From positions 1 to 42,234 of the forward strand of contig NZ_JAIEUI010000036.1 of NCBI RefSeq assembly GCF_022234545.1: 42,234 bases of DNA, read 5' to 3'. The translations under genes were made by a program, and so were the position numbers. Positions 1-7,513 of this stretch are shown piece by piece (the stretch's first letter is position 1; each line of letters begins with the position of its first letter). The notes under the pieces are model-generated. The model was not told the origin of the DNA. It saw only the letters and a program-made list of their open reading frames with translations, and did no database searches. This stretch comes from Paenibacillus piscarius. GTDB lineage: Bacteria > Bacillota > Bacilli > Paenibacillales > Paenibacillaceae.

Positions 1-66
1 TATGAGGGAAAACCTCACGTACGGTTTGATGAGGAGGGGCTGGGTTATACCAGCCCTTTACTCTAG
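1..66 (+). mobile_element. Group II intron, 3' end only (domains V and VI)
   Basis: The first bases read as the right part of a bacterial group II intron domain V: a stem with a GGGAAAACC turn followed by CACGTACGGTTTG, which would pair with a GAGCCGTATG strand just outside the window. Then comes a domain VI-like hairpin (GGGCTGG, TTATA, CCAGCCC) and the typical TTTACTCTA end. The intron-encoded reverse transcriptase and the rest of the ribozyme would lie left of the window. The exact 3' splice site cannot be fixed and is placed near 65-66. It sits about 68 bp beyond the stop codon of the ABC exporter and so does not interrupt that gene. Confidence 0.7.
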
Positions 67-90
67 AGGAGATTCCGAAGGATACGCACA

Positions 91-125
91 GAATGTATGC
101 GAAAAACCGAATACATTGCCTTGGG
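91..125. repeat. Single copy of the GAAAA-loop hairpin repeat
   Basis: An imperfect hairpin: TGTATGCG, a short A-rich loop, then CGAATACA with one mismatch, flanked by GAA and TTG. It is followed by a short G-rich tail (CCTTGGGCGG). This matches the unit found in tandem at 19171-19300 and 41961-42175. It lies between the group II intron end and the stop of the exporter gene. Confidence 0.5.
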
Positions 126-133
126 CGGTTATA

Positions 134-1864
134 TTACGCATTATACTGTGCCTGATGCAGCCGGCTGTAGGTGCCCCCGGCTGCAATGAGCTCCTCGTGC
201 CGGCCCTCCTCAGCAATGCCGTCCTCGTTCACCACGATGATCCGGTCGGCGTTCTTGATGGTTGTCAGGCGGTGGGCGATGACCAGTGTAGTGCGGCCCA
301 CCGAGAGGTCAGCCAGCGACTGCTGGATCGCCGCTTCGGTCTCGGTGTCGAGCGCCGAGGTCGCCTCATCCAGAATCAGAATTGGCGGATTCTTCAGGAA
401 CATCCGGGCGATGGCCAGGCGCTGCTTCTGTCCGCCGGACAGCTTGACGCCGCGTTCGCCGATCACCGTATCCATCCCGTCCGGCAGACTGTTGATCAGC
501 TCCTCCAGGTGGGCCTGGCGGGCAGCCTGCCAGATGTCCGCCAGGCTGGCATCCAGCCGGCCGTAGGCGATATTCTCGCGGATGGTACCGGAGAAGAGGA
601 ATACATCCTGCTGCACGATCCCGATCTGCTTGCGCAGCGTATTCAGCTTCATATCGCGGATGTCGGTCCCGTCGATGCTAATTGAGCCGCCGGTTACATC
701 GTAGAAGCGGGGGAGCAGGCTGCAGATCGTTGTCTTGCCGGCACCGGATGGCCCGACAAAGGCGATGGTCTCCCCCGCATTCACCTGCAGGCTGATCTCC
801 TTCAGCACCGGCCGGTCTGCTTCATACCCGAAGCTGACCCGGCTGAAGCGGATATCGCCGTGCAGCGGACCAGGGTCAACTGCATCCGGCTTGTCGGCAA
901 TATCCGGCTCGGTGTCAATGACCTCCAGATACCGTTTGAACCCGGCAATCCCCTTCGGATAACTCTCGATGACCGCATTGATCTTCTCAATCGGCCGGAA
1001 GAAGACGTTGGACAGCAGAATGAAGGCGACGAATTCCCCGATTTCGAGCTCTCCCTGGATGAAGAACCATGCGCCGCAGACCATCACCACCACCGTAATC
1101 AGGCGGGTCATCATGTAGCTGACCGAGAAGCTTCGCGCCATCAGCTTGTAAGCCATCAGCTTGGTCTCACGGAACTTCTGGTTGTCCACAGCGAACAGCG
1201 ATTTCTCGAATTCTTCATTGGCAAAAGACTGAACCACGCGGATACCGCCGACATTGTCCTCAATCCGGGCATTGAAATTCCCGACATTGCCGAATAAGCG
1301 GTGATAAGTATCTGTCATGCTGCGCCCGAAGTAGATAATGACCCAGGCCATAACCGGCACCACGATGAAGGTGATTACGGCCAGCTTGAGATTGATGTCG
1401 GCCATCAGCACGAAGGCGCCGATCAGCGTCATAACGGCAATGAACACATCCTCCGGGCCGTGATGCGCGACTTCGCCGATATCGTTGAGGTCATTGGTAA
1501 TTCTGCCGAGCAGATGACCGGTCTTGTTGTTGTCGAAGAAGCGGAAGCTCAGCTTCTGGATGTGATCGAACATCTTTTTACGCATATCGGTCTCAATATT
1601 GATCCCCAGCATATGGCCCCAGTAGGTCACAATATAGTTCATTGCCGTGTTTAGCGCGTAGATCGCCAGCAGGGCGGCACAGGCAAGCACAATCAGCGAC
1701 CAGTTCTGTCCCGGCAGCAGATCATCAATGAATTTATTGACAGCCATCGGAAAAGCAAGCTCCAGCAGCCCGGCCCCGACCGCACAGGTGAAATCAATAA
1801 CAAACAGCGTCTTATAAGGACGGTAATACGAGAAAAAACGGCGCAGCATTGCGTATTCACTCAT
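134..1864 (-). CDS. ABC exporter, fused transmembrane and ATPase domains
   Basis: A 576-residue half transporter of the MdlB/BmrA type, normally a homodimer or heterodimer in the cytoplasmic membrane that exports drugs, lipids or peptides. The first 310 residues carry about six membrane segments (class 1 exporter fold). The ATPase follows, with Walker A GPSGAGKTT near residue 370, signature LSGGQKQR near 474, Walker B ILILDEATSALD and H-loop IAHRL. Length is normal. The ribosome binding site before the ATG at 1864 is weak. A consensus promoter (1925-1954) and a Fur box (1892-1906) precede it, so it is probably iron-repressed. Siderophore-related export is plausible beside the ferric-siderophore genes, but the substrate is inferred only. 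Confidence 0.9.
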   Translation of the reverse strand: MSEYAMLRRFFSYYRPYKTLFVIDFTCAVGAGLLELAFPMAVNKFIDDLLPGQNWSLIVLACAALLAIYALNTAMNYIVTYWGHMLGINIETDMRKKMFDHIQKLSFRFFDNNKTGHLLGRITNDLNDIGEVAHHGPEDVFIAVMTLIGAFVLMADINLKLAVITFIVVPVMAWVIIYFGRSMTDTYHRLFGNVGNFNARIEDNVGGIRVVQSFANEEFEKSLFAVDNQKFRETKLMAYKLMARSFSVSYMMTRLITVVVMVCGAWFFIQGELEIGEFVAFILLSNVFFRPIEKINAVIESYPKGIAGFKRYLEVIDTEPDIADKPDAVDPGPLHGDIRFSRVSFGYEADRPVLKEISLQVNAGETIAFVGPSGAGKTTICSLLPRFYDVTGGSISIDGTDIRDMKLNTLRKQIGIVQQDVFLFSGTIRENIAYGRLDASLADIWQAARQAHLEELINSLPDGMDTVIGERGVKLSGGQKQRLAIARMFLKNPPILILDEATSALDTETEAAIQQSLADLSVGRTTLVIAHRLTTIKNADRIIVVNEDGIAEEGRHEELIAAGGTYSRLHQAQYNA

Positions 1865-1891
1865 TTCTGTATGGAGTTATGTACTCGTCAT

Positions 1892-1906
1892 TGAGATTGA
1901 TTCTCA
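1892..1906 (-). promoter_or_regulatory. Fur box of the ABC exporter
   Basis: TGAGATTGATTCTCA matches the Bacillus Fur 7-1-7 core (TGATAATNATTATCA) at about 11 of 14 informative positions and is nearly palindromic. It lies just downstream of the minus-strand -10 box and before the exporter start, a position suited to repression by Fe-Fur. Confidence 0.6.
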
Positions 1907-1924
1907 AATAGACCTATGCTTAGG

Positions 1925-1954
1925 ATACTAAAGTGGCTGGCCCGTTTTGTCAAC
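1925..1954 (-). promoter_or_regulatory. SigA-type promoter of the ABC exporter
   Basis: On the minus strand, -35 TTGACA (1949-1954), a 17-bp spacer and -10 TAGTAT (1925-1930). The predicted start near 1918 puts the Fur box at about +12 to +26. Confidence 0.65.
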
Positions 1955-1999
1955 GGAGAGAATAATTATATTGGGCTGTCCCTATATGGAGTAGAGGGC

Positions 2000-2059
2000 T
2001 ATAATAGATGAAATACATATAGCCGCTGCATACCCCGGCAAGCTTCAGGCTTGACGGGT
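2000..2059 (+). promoter_or_regulatory. -10 box and short leader hairpin of the MFS gene
   Basis: A TATAAT hexamer lies at 2000-2005, without a convincing -35 at the right distance. It is followed by a possible hairpin (ACCC..CAAGC TTCAG GCTTG..GGGT, 2032-2059) ending 14 bp before the ribosome binding site. Function is unknown; no U-run follows, so it is not a typical terminator. Confidence 0.3.
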
Positions 2060-2084
2060 GCTTTGCTGCGCATGGAGGAACATC

Positions 2085-3305
2085 ATGAAATTCACTAGAC
2101 CGAATCACAGCAGCTCCAGGCCAGACTTGTCCATGCCGGACGTGGAGCCCCGCAATACCTGGCTGCTGATCACCGGAATCATCTGTATCGCAGCCGCGCT
2201 GCGCGCCCCGTTCACTTCAGTCGGTCCCCTGCTGGAAATGGTCCGGGATGATCTTGGCTTGTCCAATACCCTGGCCGGAGCGATTACGACACTGCCTCTG
2301 TTAGCTTTTGCGCTGCTCTCGCCATTCGCTCCGCTGCTTGCCCGCAAGCTGGGGCTGTCCAATCTACTGATGCTCGCCATGCTGACGCTGTCGATGGGGA
2401 TTCTGCTCCGTTCAGCCTCCGGTCCGGCTGCCTTCTTCGCGGGTACTGCCATGATCGGCTTGCCGATTGCCCTCTGCAATGTACTGCTGCCTGGGCTGAT
2501 CAAGGGGAAATTCCCGCAGCGCATCGGCCTCATGACCGGCATCTATACGGTGTCGATGAATATCTGTGCAGCGGCTGCTTCGGGGCTGAGCGTACCCTTG
2601 GCTACACGTGCAGGTCTGGGGTGGAGAGGTACGCTGGCTCTGTGGTTCATGGTAGCTGCACTGGCTACCGTGTTATGGATTCCGCAGCTGAAGCGTCTGA
2701 ACACCGGCAGCTCAGGCCCTGTACGGTCCGGGGCCGTGCGGGTCTGGCGCTCGCCGCTGGCCTGGCAGGTCACGCTGTTCATGGGGCTGCAGTCGCTGCT
2801 CTATTATGTGCTGATCTCCTGGTTCTCGGTGATTCTCGGGGAGCGGGGGATGACCCCCGGCCAGGCCGGCTGGATTCTCTCGCTTATGCAGCTGGCCCAG
2901 CTGCCGTTCACCTTCTTCGTGCCGCTCTGGGCCGGAAGAATGAAGAACCAGCGGCTGCCGGTGATCATCACTTCAGTGCTGTTCATCACCGGCATTCTGG
3001 GCGTGTGGCTGGGCAGTACCGCTTTCATGGCGCTATGGGCGGTCTGTATCGGCATTGCCGGGGGATTCGCCTTCGGCCTGGCGATGATGTTCTTCAGCCT
3101 GCGCACCCGGACCACGCAGGAGGCCAGCGAGCTGTCGGGGATGGCCCAGTCTGCCGGATATCTGCTGGCAGCAGCGGGACCGGCGCTGTTTGGTCTGCTG
3201 CATGATGCGGCAGGCAGCTGGAATCTGCCGCTGGCACTGCTTGCTGCAGCAAGCGTCCTGCTGTTCGCCGCCGGGATGGGAGCCGGACGCGACAAATATG
3301 TATAA
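2085..3305 (+). CDS. MFS transporter, CynX/NimT-like
   Basis: A 406-residue protein with about twelve hydrophobic segments beginning near residue 30, resembling the CynX/NimT (cyanate or nitroimidazole transporter-like) branch of the major facilitator superfamily. Characteristic stretches include AAALRAPFTSVGPLL in the first helix region and GLIKGKFPQRIGLMTGIY in the central loop region. The start at 2085 is chosen because GGAGGAA lies 6 bp upstream; a longer frame from 2058 lacks a ribosome binding site. No iron box lies directly before it, so its place between two iron-regulated genes may be incidental. The substrate cannot be told from sequence. Confidence 0.85.
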   Translation: MKFTRPNHSSSRPDLSMPDVEPRNTWLLITGIICIAAALRAPFTSVGPLLEMVRDDLGLSNTLAGAITTLPLLAFALLSPFAPLLARKLGLSNLLMLAMLTLSMGILLRSASGPAAFFAGTAMIGLPIALCNVLLPGLIKGKFPQRIGLMTGIYTVSMNICAAAASGLSVPLATRAGLGWRGTLALWFMVAALATVLWIPQLKRLNTGSSGPVRSGAVRVWRSPLAWQVTLFMGLQSLLYYVLISWFSVILGERGMTPGQAGWILSLMQLAQLPFTFFVPLWAGRMKNQRLPVIITSVLFITGILGVWLGSTAFMALWAVCIGIAGGFAFGLAMMFFSLRTRTTQEASELSGMAQSAGYLLAAAGPALFGLLHDAAGSWNLPLALLAAASVLLFAAGMGAGRDKYV

Positions 3306-3326
3306 GATTTTGCCGGAAAAAGTGCA

Positions 3327-3354
3327 TTGAAAGCTGCTCATGACATGCTACTAT
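3327..3354 (+). promoter_or_regulatory. Promoter of the ferric-siderophore binding lipoprotein
   Basis: TTGAAA (3327-3332), 16 bp, TACTAT (3349-3354), with a near-perfect Fur box starting 17 bp downstream of the -10. Confidence 0.5.
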
Positions 3355-3370
3355 TGTGTTTAAGATCATC

Positions 3371-3385
3371 TGAGAATGATTATCA
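3371..3385 (+). promoter_or_regulatory. Fur box of the binding lipoprotein
   Basis: TGAGAATGATTATCA differs from the TGATAATNATTATCA core at one position. It covers the early transcribed region, 30 bp before the chosen start codon, and supports iron repression. Confidence 0.8.
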
Positions 3386-3414
3386 ATGAAATTAGACACA
3401 GGAGTGAGAGAGAC

Positions 3415-4431
3415 ATGGCAAAGCGGGGCCGGAGATTAATCTGGACAACTGTACTTATCCTGGCGATGTCCGCTATGGCGGCTTGCGGGACGAATAATAA
3501 GGCTGAGGACGGCAAATCCGCCCGGACAGGGAATGCGGCTGCGCCGGCGGCCAGTCCAGCTCCTGCGGAGACTGGGGAAGCGGCAGCTTCAGAAGGGGCA
3601 ACAAGGAAGGTCGCCGGGGAATTCGGCGAGGTGGAGATCCCGGCGAATCCTAAGCGGGTAGCGGGAATCTATGTGGAGGATTACCTGAAGGCACTCGGCG
3701 TCACCCCGGTAGTCCAGTGGTATCATCCCAGCTGGGGTAAGCAGGATTATCTGAATCTGGATGTGCCGGAATACGATATCTCCGGGAGCATTGAAGCCCT
3801 GCTGGACCGCAATCCGGATCTGATTATCGCCGACGGCGGAGCGGATGAGGCGAGATACGAGCAATATGCCAAGGTTGCGCCGACCTACCGCCTGCCGGAG
3901 GCTGTGCTGCAGGATTCCAGATTAATGCTTACAGCCATCGCAGAGGCGCTGGGCATCCCGGATAAAGCTGCAGCCGTGATTCCAGAATATGACCGGAAGG
4001 TAGCGGAAGGGAAAGCAGCCCTCCAGCAGGCGCTTGGTCAGGAGAAAGTGGCGGTGATCCGGCTGAATGCTGCGGACAAGACCTTTGCTCTTTTTGGAGT
4101 CAAAAACCGCTATACCGGCATGATCTACGATCAGTTCGGCCTGAAGCCTATCCCTATGGCTGCTGAGATGACGGATTATCAGGCGATCATCTCTGAAGAA
4201 GTGATCCCGCAGCTTGAGGCGGATCATATCATTATCTTCCCTGACAATGGCGCTTGGGACAGTGCGGTCAACCAGGAAGCGATCAAGCTGCTGGACGGGC
4301 CGCTCTGGAAGAACCTGCCTGCGGTGAAGAACGGCAGCATCTACCGCATGGAGCGTTCGCACTGGCAATCCGGGGGGATTACCGCCAACCAGATGAAGCT
4401 GGATGATCTGCTTAAGGCGATGGTGAAGTAA
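3415..4431 (+). CDS. Iron-siderophore ABC transporter binding lipoprotein
   Basis: A 338-residue class III substrate-binding protein (FeuA/FecB-like, PBP2 fold), expected on the outer face of the membrane to deliver a ferric siderophore to a permease. Residues 1-24 form a lipoprotein signal with the lipobox MAAC, Cys24 being the predicted anchor. An Ala/Pro/Ser-rich linker follows, then the binding domain from about residue 63. The start at 3415 follows GGAGTGAGAG; an upstream ATG at 3376 lies inside the Fur box and is rejected. No permease or ATPase gene is adjacent, so the partner must be elsewhere. A terminator follows. The domain resembles the C-terminal half of the next gene. Confidence 0.88.
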   Translation: MAKRGRRLIWTTVLILAMSAMAACGTNNKAEDGKSARTGNAAAPAASPAPAETGEAAASEGATRKVAGEFGEVEIPANPKRVAGIYVEDYLKALGVTPVVQWYHPSWGKQDYLNLDVPEYDISGSIEALLDRNPDLIIADGGADEARYEQYAKVAPTYRLPEAVLQDSRLMLTAIAEALGIPDKAAAVIPEYDRKVAEGKAALQQALGQEKVAVIRLNAADKTFALFGVKNRYTGMIYDQFGLKPIPMAAEMTDYQAIISEEVIPQLEADHIIIFPDNGAWDSAVNQEAIKLLDGPLWKNLPAVKNGSIYRMERSHWQSGGITANQMKLDDLLKAMVK

Positions 4432-4465
4432 TTCAGCGTTAAGCGATGGTGAGTCTATCAGTGAC

Positions 4466-4504
4466 AAGAAGGTCTATCAGCAAGGTTGATAGATCTTCTT
4501 TTTT
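4466..4504 (+). terminator. Intrinsic terminator after the binding lipoprotein
   Basis: AAGAAGGTCTATCA (4466-4479) pairs with TGATAGATCTTCTT (4487-4500), and a T-run continues to 4504. It separates the lipoprotein gene from the following regulator. Confidence 0.85.
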
Positions 4505-4522
4505 GTTTTACACTTGAGTTTG

Positions 4523-4537
4523 TGATAATGATTCTCA
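4523..4537 (+). promoter_or_regulatory. Fur box of the AraC-type regulator
   Basis: TGATAATGATTCTCA differs from the Fur core at one position. It overlaps a possible -10 (GATAAT) and ends 4 bp before the AGGAGGGG ribosome binding site of the regulator. Confidence 0.8.
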
Positions 4538-4552
4538 GTCAGGAGGGGCAGA

Positions 4553-6154
4553 ATGACGGACCAGCTGCAGGAACGCACAAGGAGAAGGCTGCTCCACAGC
4601 CTGATGAACATAGAAGTGATTACACGCTCTCCGTCCGGGAAGGATCAGGCCGCTGTCTACCAGGAGCATACCTTGATTATTATGTCTGAAGGGCAGGGGT
4701 GGCTCAAGGCAGAGGACAGGCAGTATTCCCTGGAGCGAGGCACCGGCTTCCTGGCCGAGGCCGGATCGCTGAACCGGATTCAGGCCGGGGAGCAGGGCCT
4801 CAGCTGGTACCGGCTGGAGTTCGGGCTGATTCCGGCAGGGCCGGTTAAGCCAGGCAGCGGCGTTGAGGGGAATACAGAATGTATGCTCCGCCCGGGATAT
4901 CTGGACTGCCGCCCGTTCTCGCAGTGTGCCCTGCTGCTGGATTCCATCTGGATCAGCTTCCGGCGTTCCGAGGATATCGAATGGTTCGCAGCCCAGACCC
5001 GGTTCCAGGAGCTGATGCTTTTGTTGATGCGGACGAATGCTCCTGTACTGAGGGCGAAGGACGACCGTGAGGCCGTGGAGGATTCGCTACGTTACATGGA
5101 AGAGCATTGCAGTGAACCGTTATCTGTTGATCAGCTGGCTGAGATTGCCGGGATCGGGCGGGCGCGTTATACGCAGATCTTTAAAGAGATAACCGGCCGG
5201 ATGCCGCTGGAGCACCTGAACGGGCTGCGTATCGAACGGGCCCAGCAGCAGCTTCTGCTGACGCGCGACCGGCTGCATGAGATTGCTCTGGCTGCGGGCT
5301 ACAGCAATGAATATTATTTCAACCGCCGCTTCAAAAGTACGGTAGGGGTGACTCCCGGACAATACAGAAGCCTCCATCAGGAGGGGGTCCGGGTATTTGC
5401 GCCGTTTCTGGAGGATTATCTGCTGGCGCTGGGCATCACTCCGGTCGTGCAATATTGCCATGCCCAGTGGGGCAGGCAGGAATACCTCGGGCTGGATCAG
5501 GTTCCGGCGTTCGATATCTCCAGCGGAGACTGGCAGGGGCTCTCCTGTTATAAGCCTGAGCTGATTATGCTGGATGACGGCTTCCGGCGCTGGCAGCTGG
5601 GGGAATGCAGCCGGGTGGCCCCGCTGTTCCGGCTTCCGTTCCACCAGGAGGACTGGCGCGCAACGCTCCGCAGTGCAGCGGCTGTTTTCGGGAGAACAGG
5701 CCGGGTGCAGGAGGTAATCAGCGAATATGAGCAGCAGGCCCAGCAGGCCAGGCGGCTGCTCAGACGCAGCGTCAACAGGCAGACCGCAGCTCTGCTGCGG
5801 ATTTCTGCCTGCGGAGTTACATTATATGGCAGTGAGAATCTGGGCTATGTCTCGAATGTCCTGTATGACGATCTGGGGCTGGCGCGGCATCCCCTGGTCC
5901 GGCAGCTTACCCGCGGACAGAAGCGTGTGAGCCTGAGCCCTGAAGAGCTATCCGGCTTAACCGCAGATCATCTGTTCATCACGTTCGACCGGCAGGAGGG
6001 TGAGGGGCGTGAGCTGCTGGATACCCCGCTGTGGAGAAGCCTGCCTGCGGTGCGTAACTCCTGCGTGTACGAGGTGGATTTCATGGCCTGGATGAATTTC
6101 GGCGTGCTGTCGCATCAGCGGAAGATTGCGGATGTGCTGAAAGTGATGGCCTGA
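4553..6154 (+). CDS. AraC-family regulator with C-terminal siderophore-binding domain (Btr-like)
   Basis: A 533-residue cytoplasmic regulator. Residues 1-150 are an AraC-type sensing region. Residues about 165-270 hold two helix-turn-helix motifs, with LSVDQLAEIAGIGRARYTQI in the first and HEIALAAGYSNEYYFNRRF in the second. Residues about 280-533 are a class III periplasmic-binding fold without a signal peptide. This architecture is that of Bacillus subtilis Btr, which activates siderophore uptake genes after binding the ferric siderophore inside the cell. The binding half aligns with the adjacent lipoprotein (EDYLLALGITPVVQ versus EDYLKALGVTPVVQ; LLDTPLWRSLPAV versus LLDGPLWKNLPAV). It is probably Fur-repressed and probably activates the lipoprotein gene. 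Confidence 0.88.
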   Translation: MTDQLQERTRRRLLHSLMNIEVITRSPSGKDQAAVYQEHTLIIMSEGQGWLKAEDRQYSLERGTGFLAEAGSLNRIQAGEQGLSWYRLEFGLIPAGPVKPGSGVEGNTECMLRPGYLDCRPFSQCALLLDSIWISFRRSEDIEWFAAQTRFQELMLLLMRTNAPVLRAKDDREAVEDSLRYMEEHCSEPLSVDQLAEIAGIGRARYTQIFKEITGRMPLEHLNGLRIERAQQQLLLTRDRLHEIALAAGYSNEYYFNRRFKSTVGVTPGQYRSLHQEGVRVFAPFLEDYLLALGITPVVQYCHAQWGRQEYLGLDQVPAFDISSGDWQGLSCYKPELIMLDDGFRRWQLGECSRVAPLFRLPFHQEDWRATLRSAAAVFGRTGRVQEVISEYEQQAQQARRLLRRSVNRQTAALLRISACGVTLYGSENLGYVSNVLYDDLGLARHPLVRQLTRGQKRVSLSPEELSGLTADHLFITFDRQEGEGRELLDTPLWRSLPAVRNSCVYEVDFMAWMNFGVLSHQRKIADVLKVMA

Positions 6155-6184
6155 AGCAGTCAGCCAGCGCGAAAATAAAAAAAC

Positions 6185-6213
6185 TTGCAATTCCCCGCCA
6201 AAGCGAGTATATT
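6185..6213 (+). promoter_or_regulatory. Promoter of tRNA-Leu
   Basis: TTGCAA (6185-6190), 17 bp, TATATT (6208-6213). The predicted start near 6220 leaves a 30-nt leader before the tRNA. Confidence 0.7.
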
Positions 6214-6251
6214 CTTAATTACGGTGATTGAATCACTGAACTACATAATAT

Positions 6252-6335
6252 GCGGTCATGGCGGAATTGGCAGACGCGCTGGCTTCAGGTGCCAGTGGTA
6301 GCAATATCGTGGAGGTTCGAGTCCTCTTGACCGCA
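6252..6335 (+). tRNA. tRNA-Leu (anticodon CAG)
   Basis: Acceptor strands GCGGTCA and TGACCGC pair fully, followed by discriminator A. The anticodon stem CTGGC/GCCAG encloses the loop TTCAGGT with anticodon CAG at 6286-6288. A long variable arm of class II type and the GGTTCGAGTCC T-arm are present. The 3' CCA is not encoded. The gene stands alone with its own promoter and terminator. Confidence 0.96.
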
Positions 6336-6349
6336 TCCGCATTACAAAC

Positions 6350-6390
6350 AGGCTTCGGTTGACTGATTACAGTCATCTGAAGCCTATTTT
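6350..6390 (+). terminator. Terminator after tRNA-Leu
   Basis: AGGCTTC (6350-6356) pairs with GAAGCCT (6379-6385), with a second inner stem TGACT/AGTCA, followed by ATTTTT. Confidence 0.8.
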
Positions 6391-6443
6391 TGTTTGTTCT
6401 AAATTTGAGTTCCAAGCCGGGATAAGGAAAAACCGAGAGAGAC

Positions 6444-6472
6444 TGTAACCTTTCGGCGGGTTCAGACGAATA
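6444..6472 (+). promoter_or_regulatory. Candidate ECF-type promoter of the sigma factor operon
   Basis: TGTAACC (6444-6450), 16 bp, CGAATA (6467-6472). The TGTAAC -35 and CGAA-like -10 resemble promoters of the SigM/SigX/SigW class and lie directly upstream of an ECF sigma gene, the usual sign of autoregulation. The ribosome binding site follows at 6491-6501. Confidence 0.5.
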
Positions 6473-6518
6473 AGCACTAGAGGGCACAGCAGGAGAGGAG
6501 GCGGCAAGCGCGGACGGT

Positions 6519-7226
6519 ATGGAATATAAGAATGGAGATAGCCCGCTGCCATTGTCAGGGAAGGCCGGACAGGCTCCGCCCGGGGAAGAGAATGCGGTGC
6601 TGATCAGGTTCCGGGAGGGGAGCCAAGAGGCGTTCGAATGGCTGGTCCGGCACTACCGGGAGCCTGCGGTACGGTTTGCGTACCACCTAACGGGCGATTA
6701 TTACTCTGCCGAGGATCTGGCGCAGGATTGCTTCGCTTATCTGCTGGTGTACCCGGAGAAGTATGATTACCGGGCCTCCTTCAAAACCTATCTCTTCACC
6801 CTTGTGCGCAACAAAAGCATCGACTCGATCCGCAAGCGTGCAAGACAGCGGAGCGTGACACTCGCTGAAGAAGGCGGCAGGCTGGCGGGAGCGGATTCGC
6901 CGGATCAGCTCTTGGATGGCCCGGGCAGCATACATACAGCAGAGGAGCAGAATCCTGAGCGGCTGGCCATTATCCGGGAAGAGGACCGGGAGTGGCGGAG
7001 AAGGCTGCTGCGGCTGAAGCCGGATTACTGCCAGGCCATCTATCTGGTGGATCTGGCGCAGCTGTCCTATGAGCAGGCGGCTGCCGTCATGGGCCGCGGG
7101 GCGGTAAGCTTCAAGGTGCTGCTGCACCGGGCCCGCAAGAAGCTCAGACAAGTCTACGAGAAGGAGGAGTGGGATTGTGAAGTACAGGGAACCGAGACAC
7201 AAGCAGGAGCAGCTATTTCTGGATGA
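6519..7226 (+). CDS. RNA polymerase ECF sigma factor
   Basis: A 235-residue sigma-70 family protein of the extracytoplasmic function group. Region 2 spans about residues 40-110 (AFEWLVRHYREPAVRFAYHL, then DDL-like YSAEDLAQDCF and FKTYLFTLVRNKSIDSIRKR). A linker of about 50 residues precedes region 4 (residues about 165-215, LKPDYCQAIYLVDLAQLSYE and the recognition helix near GAVSFKVLLHRARKKL). The N-terminal extension of about 25 residues is Pro/Gly-rich and of no known role. AGGAGAGGAGG lies 18 bp before the ATG, rather far. The gene overlaps the next by 50 bp and heads a sigma, membrane protein and ABC exporter operon. Confidence 0.88.
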   Translation: MEYKNGDSPLPLSGKAGQAPPGEENAVLIRFREGSQEAFEWLVRHYREPAVRFAYHLTGDYYSAEDLAQDCFAYLLVYPEKYDYRASFKTYLFTLVRNKSIDSIRKRARQRSVTLAEEGGRLAGADSPDQLLDGPGSIHTAEEQNPERLAIIREEDREWRRRLLRLKPDYCQAIYLVDLAQLSYEQAAAVMGRGAVSFKVLLHRARKKLRQVYEKEEWDCEVQGTETQAGAAISG

Positions 7227-7482
7227 GGTCTACCGGAAGGCCCGGCTGCTGGAATATGACAAGCGTGAGGCCGAGAAGGTACTCCATAACCGCAAGGTGC
7301 TGGCAAGACGCAGGGTATGGACGATATCCGGCATCACAACCGTTACGGCAGCTTTTGCCCTGTTGATCATACTGGGGAAGGTTGACCAGTGGCTCTGTGT
7401 GCAGCTGTCCCTCCTTCTGATTGCCGCAGGTCTGCTGATCGAGAAGCTGGAATTGGCATGGAGTCCGGAGAATGACAGATGA
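7177..7482 (+). CDS. Small two-helix membrane protein, possible anti-sigma partner
   Basis: A 101-residue protein starting with GTG at 7177 after a good AAGGAGGAG site. Residues 1-45 are charged and predicted cytoplasmic; two hydrophobic stretches follow (about 48-63 and 70-85). It overlaps the sigma gene by 50 bp, so translation is probably coupled. I do not recognise the family. A cytoplasmic head on a membrane anchor directly after an ECF sigma gene is the layout of many anti-sigma factors, but the classical zinc anti-sigma motif HxxxCxxC is absent, so this role is a guess. Confidence 0.65.
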   Translation: MKYREPRHKQEQLFLDEVYRKARLLEYDKREAEKVLHNRKVLARRRVWTISGITTVTAAFALLIILGKVDQWLCVQLSLLLIAAGLLIEKLELAWSPENDR

Positions 7483-7513
7483 ACTAGGATTCTTATGAAT
7501 GGGGAGAACTGGA

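Noticed and set aside
2..685. Plus-strand open frame of 227 codons over the left edge
   Set aside because: It runs antisense to the ABC exporter and through the group II intron end; no ribosome binding site, and composition follows the minus-strand codons.
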